Source of the DNA: DASUPK01 sp963797265
GTDB taxonomy: Bacteria; Actinomycetota; Thermoleophilia; Solirubrobacterales; 70-9
DNA length: 64,000 nucleotides
Direction: 5' to 3'
NCBI GenBank assembly: GCA_963797265.1
Contig: CAWCOY010000002.1
Span: forward strand, 496,001 to 560,000
The notes beneath the pieces were generated by a model. The model made no database searches. It was not told the DNA's origin and saw nothing but the letters and a program-made list of their open reading frames with translations. The position numbers and the translations under genes are program-made. How positions within the stretch are numbered: position 1 is the stretch's first letter; each line of letters starts with the position of its first letter. Positions 57,911 to 64,000 of this stretch are shown here, in pieces.

Positions 57911-59056
57911 TCAGCCTCCGTTCGACATCGCGGCGACAGCCGGATCGACCTGCGTGCCGACGCTGCCCAGGAGCCGCTTGAGCTCCTCCGGCACCGACGC
58001 GCGCTGCTCCGCGAGCTTGCGGGTGATCCGTCCCATCCTGACCAGCTGAGCAAGGTGCGCGTCCATCGTCTGCATCCCGAGCGAGCCCGACGTCTGGATC
58101 GCCGAGTAGATCTGGTGCGTCTTGCCCTCTCGGATCAGGTTGCGTACGGCGGGGGTCGGGACGAGGACCTCGCAGGCGACTACCCGGCCGGAGCCGTCGG
58201 CGGTCGGCAGGAGCTGCTGGGTGACGATTCCCTGTAGCCCGATCGAGAGCTGCATCCGGACCTGGGCCTGCTGCTCGGCCGGGAAGATGTCGATGATCCG
58301 ATCGACCGTCTGGGCCGTCGACTGGGTGTGCAGGGTGGCGAAGACGAGGTGGCCGGTCTCGGCGGCCGTCAGGGCGGTCGCCATGGTGTCGAGGTCGCGC
58401 ATCTCGCCGACGAGGATCACGTCGGGGTCCTCGCGGAGGGCCGACGTCAGTGCCAGCGAGAAGTCCTCGGCGTCGGCTCCGATCTCGCGCTGGTTGACGA
58501 TGCACTTCTTGTGGTTGTGGAGGAACTCGATCGGGTCCTCGATGGTGAGGATGTGCTCCTCTCGCTCCCGGTTGATGATGTCGAGCATCGCCGCCAGCGA
58601 GGTCGACTTGCCTGAACCGGTCGGCCCCGTGACCAGGACGAACCCTCGGGGCTTCCGGGTGAACTCCTCCAGCACGGCCGGGAGGCCGAGCTCCTCCAGC
58701 TTTGGGATCTCGTGGGGAATGCGGCGGAAGGCGGCGCTGATCGAGCCTCGCTGGAAGAAGCAGTTGACGCGAAAGCGGGCAACGCCCGGGACGGCGTAGG
58801 CGAGGTCAAGCTGCTTGCGTGACTCGAAGCGCTTTCGCTGGTCGTCATTGAGCAGGCTGTAGACCGTGTCGCGGGTCTCCTGCGGCGTCAGCGGCGCGTA
58901 CTCCTCGAGAGGAACGATCCGCCCGCGCACTCGGATTGCCGGGCGGAAGCCCGGGCTGAGGTGGACGTCCGAGGCGCGCTCCTGGGTCATCCGGGTGATC
59001 ACCTCGGCGAAATCGAAGTTCCTGCTGCGCTCTGTGACCGTATCCCCGGCTTCCAT
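57911..59056 (-). CDS. pilT: PilT, pilus retraction ATPase
   Basis: 381 residues from ATG 59056. Walker A VTGPTGSGKSTSLAAML, Asp box TIEDPIEFLH, His boxes and GEMRDLDTMATALTAAETGHLV. The C-terminal AVRNLIREGK is the retraction-specific motif of true PilT. First of two PilT-like genes in the locus. A short hairpin (59095-59113) separates it from pilB upstream and may set the expression ratio. Confidence 0.93.
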   Translation of the reverse strand: MEAGDTVTERSRNFDFAEVITRMTQERASDVHLSPGFRPAIRVRGRIVPLEEYAPLTPQETRDTVYSLLNDDQRKRFESRKQLDLAYAVPGVARFRVNCFFQRGSISAAFRRIPHEIPKLEELGLPAVLEEFTRKPRGFVLVTGPTGSGKSTSLAAMLDIINREREEHILTIEDPIEFLHNHKKCIVNQREIGADAEDFSLALTSALREDPDVILVGEMRDLDTMATALTAAETGHLVFATLHTQSTAQTVDRIIDIFPAEQQAQVRMQLSIGLQGIVTQQLLPTADGSGRVVACEVLVPTPAVRNLIREGKTHQIYSAIQTSGSLGMQTMDAHLAQLVRMGRITRKLAEQRASVPEELKRLLGSVGTQVDPAVAAMSNGG

Positions 59057-59113
59057 GGCTGCTTGATTGATCGTCCGTGCTGGCCCTCGCCTTAACACCC
59101 AAAAATCGGGTGT

Positions 59114-60919
59114 CTATGAGGCGACGCGGGCAACCTCTTCGATGCTTGTCACGCCGGCGCGTACCTTCGCCAGGCCGGCATCCCTGAGGGGCAGCATCCC
59201 CTCCTCGATCGCGGCCTTGGCGATGTCCGCCTCTGACGCCATCGACACGACCATCTCCTTGATCTGCTCGCTGAGCACCATCACCGAGTAGATCGCGACC
59301 CGGCCGCGATAGCCGGCACTGTGGCAGCGGCCGCAGCCAACCGGCTCGTACGCCTCGAGGTCGGTGCCCAGGCGAAAACCGGCCTCCGCCAGCGCAGCCT
59401 GGGGGATCACGACCCGCTTCTTGCAGTGCGGGCAGAGCACTCGCGCCAGGCGCTGGGCCACAACGCAGTCGACCGCCGAGGAGGTCAGGAACGACTCGAT
59501 CCCCATCTCCTGCAGCCGCGTGATCGCGCCGGGTGCGTCGTTCGTGTGCAGGGTGGTGAGCACCATGTGCCCGGTGAGGGCGGCCTCGATCGCAATCCGC
59601 CCGGTCTCGGCATCACGCACCTCGCCGACCATGATCACGTCGGGGTCGGCACGGAGCACCGAGCGCAGCCCCGTTGCAAACGTCAGCCCCGCCTTCCGGT
59701 GCACGCCGATCTGGTTGACCCCGTCGAGCTGGTACTCGACCGGATCCTCGATCGTGACGATGTTCTTATTGACGTCGTTGAGCTCCTGGAGCGCCGCGTA
59801 GAGCGTGGTCGACTTACCGGCGCCGGTCGGTCCGGTGACCAGCACCGCGCCGTAGGGCTGGCGGAACGAGGTCTCGAAGCGGCGCCGCTCCTCCCCGTCC
59901 ATCCCAAGGTCGTCGAGGGTGCGAAGCGCCGCGGTCTCGTCGAGGATGCGGATCGAGGCCCCCTCCCCGCGCTGCGTGGGAAGGGTGGTGACACGGAGGT
60001 CGATGCGGCGATCCTCGATGTTGACCGCGACGCGCCCGTCCTGCGGGATCCGCTTCTCTGCGATGTCGAGCTCGCTCATGATCTTGATGCGGGAGACGAC
60101 GCCGGCCACCATGCGCTTCGGGACCTTCGCCATCTCCTGCAGAATGCCGTCCACGCGGAACCTGATACGCATCTCGCCGCCGTTGGGCTCGAAGTGGATG
60201 TCCGAGGCGCCCTCCGTGACTGCCTGACCGAGGATGCTGTTGACCAGCTTGACCACCGGCGCGTCCTCGGCGGAGGCGCGCAGATCGGTCAGCTCGGCGG
60301 GGGCATCCTCCGGTTCCTCGTCCTCCTCGATCGCCGCGGAGACCGTGCTCTGAAGTGTGGAGAGCTTGCCGATCAGCGTGTCGATGTCGTCCGCAGGAGC
60401 GACCGCCACCCTGCAGTTCAGGCCGGTCGCCATCTGGACGTCGTCCAGCGCCAGCACGTTGGCGGGGTCCGTCATCGCGAGCAGAAGGGTGCCCTCGTCA
60501 ATGAATGAGATCGGCACCGCCCGGTGGCGCCGGGCGGACTTGACAGAGATCAGGTTGGCGGCGCCCATGTCGACCTTGAAGATCGTCAGGTCGACATAGT
60601 CGAGGCCGTAGCGCTCCGCTGTCGCCCGGGAGAGCTGCTGGGTGTCGATGGCGGCCTGTTCGAGCAAGATCGCCTCCGGCGTCCGTCCCGCGGTACGAGC
60701 AGTGGAGATCGCCTGCTGGACCAGATCGCGGCCGGCGTAGCCGAGGTCGACGATTGCATCCGTGACGAAGGCGCCGGAATGGCCCCGCCGGGAGGGCGGG
60801 ATGAGGCCGGTGTTCTCCTCCTGCGGCTCGTCGGGCTGCGCTTCGTGCGCCACCGCAGCCGATCCCTCGACCGGCCCCGGAACGGGCCGGAGATACTCGG
60901 GTAGCTCTCGCGGGCTCAT
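59114..60919 (-). CDS. pilB: PilB, pilus extension ATPase
   Basis: 601 residues. The N-terminal T2SSE_N/MshEN-like region (about 45-200; DLGYAGRDLVQQAISTA, AILLEQAAIDTQQLSRA) binds cyclic di-GMP in some relatives, though the key RLG appears as DLG here. The motor domain has Walker A VTGPTGAGKSTTLYAAL, GEVRDAETGRIAIEAALTGH and a zinc tetracysteine (LCPHCKKR and GCGRCHSAG) typical of extension ATPases. It drives PilA polymerisation. Confidence 0.95.
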   Translation of the reverse strand: MSPRELPEYLRPVPGPVEGSAAVAHEAQPDEPQEENTGLIPPSRRGHSGAFVTDAIVDLGYAGRDLVQQAISTARTAGRTPEAILLEQAAIDTQQLSRATAERYGLDYVDLTIFKVDMGAANLISVKSARRHRAVPISFIDEGTLLLAMTDPANVLALDDVQMATGLNCRVAVAPADDIDTLIGKLSTLQSTVSAAIEEDEEPEDAPAELTDLRASAEDAPVVKLVNSILGQAVTEGASDIHFEPNGGEMRIRFRVDGILQEMAKVPKRMVAGVVSRIKIMSELDIAEKRIPQDGRVAVNIEDRRIDLRVTTLPTQRGEGASIRILDETAALRTLDDLGMDGEERRRFETSFRQPYGAVLVTGPTGAGKSTTLYAALQELNDVNKNIVTIEDPVEYQLDGVNQIGVHRKAGLTFATGLRSVLRADPDVIMVGEVRDAETGRIAIEAALTGHMVLTTLHTNDAPGAITRLQEMGIESFLTSSAVDCVVAQRLARVLCPHCKKRVVIPQAALAEAGFRLGTDLEAYEPVGCGRCHSAGYRGRVAIYSVMVLSEQIKEMVVSMASEADIAKAAIEEGMLPLRDAGLAKVRAGVTSIEEVARVAS

Positions 60920-60922
60920 GCC

Positions 60923-61567
60923 CTACCTCGGGCTGTAGGGGAGGTCGTCCCTGCCGTTGTAGAGGGCGTCGTGAACCGCCTGGACGACACTCTGGGAGTT
61001 CCTGAAGCCATAACTCACCTGGGCCTCCGGAACCGACCCGGTCTCGCTCCGCGGCCGCACCATCACCAGCGCCGGGACCTGATCGACGCCGACGCCCTGC
61101 GTGATGCGGGAGTAGCGCGCCACATCCTTGGCCCGGGTGACGAAGACCGAGACGTGGGAGTCGCCGGAGAGGGACTCGACCGAGCTCCTCACCATCCGGT
61201 CGTCGATCCCGCCGCCCCGGACGATGAGCAAAGCGATCGCGTCGCCCCCCTTCCACGCTGCGACCACGCTACTGGGGAGCCCAGGGCCGGGAATCAACGC
61301 CTCCGGCGTGACGCTCCCGGCACTGCCGGACGGAGCTGCCGTAACGCCCGCACTGGGCGCACTCGCCGCGGCGCCCGTGCTGCCATCGGGGACCGCGGCG
61401 GAGGTGGTTGGCCCCCCGGTCGCCAAAGAGCTGGACGCTGTAGGAGTCGTCGGGGAGGTCGAGCTCTTCTTCTTCATGCTCACCATGAAGAAGAGTCCGA
61501 CCACCAGGACCAGCATGCCGATCGTCGCGATCTGCACAGTCGGGTTCTCGTTGAGCGCCTTCCTCAT
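60923..61567 (-). CDS. Pilus-locus anchored protein, thioredoxin-like fold, unknown role
   Basis: 214 residues: one transmembrane helix at about 12-31 (VQIATIGMLVLVVGLFFMVSM), a Ser/Thr/Ala/Gly-rich linker to about 85, then about 120 residues of alternating strands and helices (AIALLIVRGGGIDDRMVRSSVESL, VSVFVTRAKDVARYSRI, VPALVMVRPR, VVQAVHDALY) that resemble a thioredoxin fold without the CxxC. It overlaps pilT2 (ATGA) and is 3 bp before pilB. No family recognised. Confidence 0.72.
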   Translation of the reverse strand: MRKALNENPTVQIATIGMLVLVVGLFFMVSMKKKSSTSPTTPTASSSLATGGPTTSAAVPDGSTGAAASAPSAGVTAAPSGSAGSVTPEALIPGPGLPSSVVAAWKGGDAIALLIVRGGGIDDRMVRSSVESLSGDSHVSVFVTRAKDVARYSRITQGVGVDQVPALVMVRPRSETGSVPEAQVSYGFRNSQSVVQAVHDALYNGRDDLPYSPR

Positions 61568-62709
61568 CGGGCCATCTCGGCGTCCTTGGCGGCGTCGTCG
61601 CCGTTGCCAGTGATCTGCTCGATCCCACTCGCCCGCTCGCCCTTCGCGGCGAGCATCAGCTTGAAGTCGTGCGGGCTCGAGGCCGTCTCAAGCGCGACCT
61701 CCTCCGAGACCACGCCGTCGGTGACGTACCCGAGGAGAGCCTGGTCGAAGGTCTGCATGCCGTAGAAGTCGCCCTCGGAGATCACCTCGGTGATCCTGCC
61801 GGTCTCCTCCGGGTTGAGGATCAGGTCCTGAATCCGGCCGGTGACCACCATCACCTCGGAGACGGCGACCCGGCCCTCGCGGTCGATCCGCGGGACGAGG
61901 CGCTGTGAGATCGCGCCCTTCAGGGTCGAGGCGAGCATCACCCGCGCCTGCTGCTGCAGGTGGGGCGGGAAGAAGTCGATGATCCGGTTGATCGTCTCCG
62001 TTGCGTCCAGGGTGTGGAGCGTCGACATCACGAGGTGGCCGGTCTCGGCCGCCGACAGAGCGGTGCGGACGGTCTCCTCGTCGCGCATCTCGCCGATCAG
62101 GATCACGTCGGGGTCCTGACGAAGGACCCGCCGCATCGCCTGGGCGAAGCTCTTCGTATCCGAGCCCACCTCGCGCTGGTTGATGATCGAGAGCTTGTCC
62201 CGGTGGAGGTACTCGATCGGGTCCTCCATGGTCACGATGTGACGCGACCGGGTCGAGTTGATGTGGTCGATCATCGCCGCGAGCGTGGTCGACTTGCCCG
62301 ACCCGGTGGTGCCGGTTAGCAGGATGATCCCGCGCGGCTCATCGGCCAGCCGGCGCACAGCCTCGGGCAGGCCGAGGTCGTCGATCGTCCTGACCGAGAA
62401 GGGGATCGCTCGCAGGGCGATCGAGACCGCTCCCCGCTGCATGAAGGCGCTGACACGGAAGCGGGAGACGCCGGGAAGCTCATACGAGAAGTCGACCTCC
62501 CCGCCCTCCTCGAACTCGGTGATGTGATGCTGATCGGCGATCTGGTGAAGGGCCTTCTCAGTATCCGTCTCACTCAGGGGCTCTGCGCCATGTACAGCCC
62601 AGAGATCGCCATGGACGCGCGCGACCGGCGGCGAGTCGGCCTTGACGTGGAGGTCGGATCCCTCGCGCTCGACCATGTAGGTCAGCGCCTGATCGATGTC
62701 GAAAGCCAT
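61564..62709 (-). CDS. Second PilT-like ATPase
   Basis: 381 residues, same architecture as pilT: Walker A LTGTTGSGKSTTLAAMI, TMEDPIEYLHRDKLSIINQREVG, GEMRDEETVRTALSAAETGHLV. The C-terminal block is GRIQDLILNPEETG instead of AIRNLIRE, and FYGMQTFDQAL is present, so it is a divergent PilT or PilU-type accessory retraction motor. Probably the first gene of the motor operon; a CGCCC-GATA-GGGCG hairpin lies just before its start. Confidence 0.9.
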   Translation of the reverse strand: MAFDIDQALTYMVEREGSDLHVKADSPPVARVHGDLWAVHGAEPLSETDTEKALHQIADQHHITEFEEGGEVDFSYELPGVSRFRVSAFMQRGAVSIALRAIPFSVRTIDDLGLPEAVRRLADEPRGIILLTGTTGSGKSTTLAAMIDHINSTRSRHIVTMEDPIEYLHRDKLSIINQREVGSDTKSFAQAMRRVLRQDPDVILIGEMRDEETVRTALSAAETGHLVMSTLHTLDATETINRIIDFFPPHLQQQARVMLASTLKGAISQRLVPRIDREGRVAVSEVMVVTGRIQDLILNPEETGRITEVISEGDFYGMQTFDQALLGYVTDGVVSEEVALETASSPHDFKLMLAAKGERASGIEQITGNGDDAAKDAEMAR

Positions 62710-62774
62710 CCTTCGCCCTATCGGGCGTGGGCGTGCTCGGCTAGATCAGCAAAATTGGGGTGGAGCGGGGCGTG

Positions 62775-63083
62775 CTAGGGGTGCAGCTCCTCGACCACCT
62801 CGTAGATCCCCTCGAGCGGGGTGTCGTGCACGTACTTGGCGATCTCCTCTTCGCGCTTGGCCTCGTCCTCGGCCGAACCGCGCACGACGTCGAGTGAGTT
62901 CCGATCGACGTCGAAGATCCCGAACGAAATGACCTCGTTCTCGTCCTTGATGTTCCGGGCGTGGTAGACGACCGAACCCTCGGGCAGCCCCTCCGGCGCT
63001 TCGTCGCTTCCCCCTGCCCATGCCTTGCGGAACTCGTCCCACTGATCGCCCTTGAGACGCCTGGCGCTGAAAAAGACCAGCAT
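62775..63083 (-). CDS. Small alpha/beta protein, possibly dimeric ferredoxin-like (ABM) fold
   Basis: 102 residues. Begins MLVFFSARRLKGDQWDEFRKAW, then VVYHARNIKDENEVISFGIFDV and a C-terminal EGIYEVVEELHP, the strand-helix-strand order of antibiotic-biosynthesis-monooxygenase-like proteins. No catalytic residue can be named. A strong ribosome-binding site (AGGAGAAGG) precedes the ATG. It follows the sigma-factor gene on the same strand. Confidence 0.75.
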   Translation of the reverse strand: MLVFFSARRLKGDQWDEFRKAWAGGSDEAPEGLPEGSVVYHARNIKDENEVISFGIFDVDRNSLDVVRGSAEDEAKREEEIAKYVHDTPLEGIYEVVEELHP

Positions 63084-63093
63084 GCCTTCTCCT

Positions 63094-63113
63094 CTCCTCG
63101 CTTACGCGAGGAG
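63094..63113 (-). terminator. Hairpin after the principal sigma-factor gene
   Basis: On the minus strand CTCCTCGC-GTAA-GCGAGGAG, an 8-bp stem, 29 bp after the sigma-gene stop. The right arm abuts the ribosome-binding site of the 102-residue gene, so it may both end the sigma transcript and tune the next gene. Confidence 0.5.
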
Positions 63114-63141
63114 CCTATGCCAGCGAAGAGCTCGTGCCCAG

Positions 63142-64000
63142 CTAGGCGACTTCGCGGAGCTTCTGCGCCTCAGCAAGCGACTGCAGCTTCTTGAGGCTCT
63201 GGTTCTCGATCTGCCGGATCCGCTCGCGAGTGACGTTGAAGGTCCGGCCGACCTCGTCCAGGGTCCGCGGGTGTTCGCCGCCGAGCCCGTAACGGAGCTC
63301 GAGCACGCGACGCTCGCGGTAGGAGAGATTCTCGAGGGCCTCCTTCAGCGCCTCCTTGGTGAGCAGCTCGGCCGCGCGCTCGAAGGGGGACTCGGCACGC
63401 TCATCTGCGATGAACTGGCCGAACTCCGACTCCTCCTCGTCACCGACCGGCTTCTCGAGGGAGACCGGCGCCTGGGCGGACCGCTTGATCGAGTCGACCT
63501 CCTCGGGCTCGATGCCGGTGACTTCGGCGATCTCTTCCGGGGTGGGCTCGCGGCCCAGCTCGGTGACCAGCTTGCGCTCCGCCCGGCCGATCTTGTTGAG
63601 CTTCTCGACGACGTGGACCGGGATGCGGATCGTCCGCGCCTTGTCGGCGAGCGCGCGAGCGATCGCCTGGCGGATCCACCAGGTCGCGTAGGTCGAGAAC
63701 TTGAAGCCCTTGCGGTAATCGAACTTCTCGGCGGCGCGCACCAGGCCCAGCGTTCCCTCCTGAATCAGGTCGAGGAAGGGCAGGCCCTGGTTCCGGTAGT
63801 TCTTCGCGATCGAGACGACCAGGCGGAGGTTCGACTCGACCATCTTCTGCTTCGCGTCGAGGTCGCCGCGCTCGATCTTCTTCGCGAGATCGACCTCCTC
63901 GGCCGCGGTGAGCAGGCGGACCTTGCCGATGTCCTTGAGGAAGAGCTGCAGGGAATCGGTGGTCATGTCCGGCTTCAGGTCGAGCGCCTTCTGGCGCTTG
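63142..64000 (-). CDS. sigA: Principal RNA polymerase sigma factor (RpoD/SigA), N-terminus cut by window edge
   Basis: The frame stays open from the stop at 63142 to the window end, so at least 285 residues are seen and the N-terminal region 1.1 lies outside. Region 1.2 (TTDSLQLFLKDIGKVRLLTAAEE), region 2 (GNQGLPFLDLIQEGTLGLVRAAEKFDYRKGFKFSTYATWWIRQAI pattern), region 3, and region 4 (LRYGLGGEHPRTLDEVG, FNVTRERIRQIE) are complete. The internal ATG at 63966 is not the start, since LDLKPD continues upstream in frame. This is the housekeeping sigma factor type. Confidence 0.93.
   Translation of the reverse strand, partial: KRQKALDLKPDMTTDSLQLFLKDIGKVRLLTAAEEVDLAKKIERGDLDAKQKMVESNLRLVVSIAKNYRNQGLPFLDLIQEGTLGLVRAAEKFDYRKGFKFSTYATWWIRQAIARALADKARTIRIPVHVVEKLNKIGRAERKLVTELGREPTPEEIAEVTGIEPEEVDSIKRSAQAPVSLEKPVGDEEESEFGQFIADERAESPFERAAELLTKEALKEALENLSYRERRVLELRYGLGGEHPRTLDEVGRTFNVTRERIRQIENQSLKKLQSLAEAQKLREVA

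Overview
The window looks like a chromosome of an actinomycete of the class Thermoleophilia (Solirubrobacterales or a close relative). This is inferred from very high GC, frequent GTG/TTG starts, an RskA-type anti-sigma factor, DipZ and paired ArsA-like ATPases as in mycobacteria, exported proteins with an actinobacterial-style N-terminus ending near GTAVAA, and a complete type IV pilus locus without a secretin, as expected of a monoderm. I see no rRNA, tRNA, CRISPR array, prophage or insertion sequence. The gene at each edge is cut: a sulfatase on the left and the principal sigma factor on the right.

Layout. 1-9.9 kb: sulfatase; a convergent NarL-type regulator and PAS-GAF sensor kinase; cytochrome c lipoprotein; an electron-transfer-flavoprotein operon (etfB, etfA, ETF:quinone oxidoreductase) behind a FadR-like operator; an ECF sigma/anti-sigma pair divergent from a lipoprotein that is its likely target. 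9.9-25 kb: coenzyme A and fatty-acid metabolism, with a split B12 mutase carrying isobutyryl-CoA-mutase residues, MeaB GTPase, thiolase, acyl-CoA dehydrogenase and hotdog thioesterase, plus a diguanylate cyclase, amine oxidase and leucyl aminopeptidase. 25-34 kb: surface and polysaccharide genes, including an exported protein with a Lys/His tail, a GT4 - GH57 - methyltransferase trio matching mycobacterial Rv3032-Rv3031-Rv3030, and a DrrAB-like ABC transporter with a frameshift in each gene. 34-47 kb: AbiEi-DUF559-like protein, DipZ, class III cyclase, gamma-glutamyltransferase, VapBC, an FtsZ/ParA pair with long N-terminal extensions, two ArsA-like ATPases and a 576-residue orphan. 47.9-62.7 kb: type IV pilus locus, all on the minus strand (pilT2, orphan, pilB, pilT, pilC, pilA, pilX/W/V-like, pilD, pilM, pilN, pilO, orphan).

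Regulation is unusually readable. The major pilin gene has a textbook cyclic-di-GMP-I (GEMM-I) riboswitch leader and its ribosome-binding site lies in a small hairpin. An 18/19-identical element precedes both pilX and pilM. Two outward-facing HxlR operators 42 bp apart sit between an HxlR regulator and an unannotated 47-codon gene. Three loci carry frameshifts (11.5 kb, 31.4 kb, 32.2 kb), so decay or local sequencing error should be considered there.
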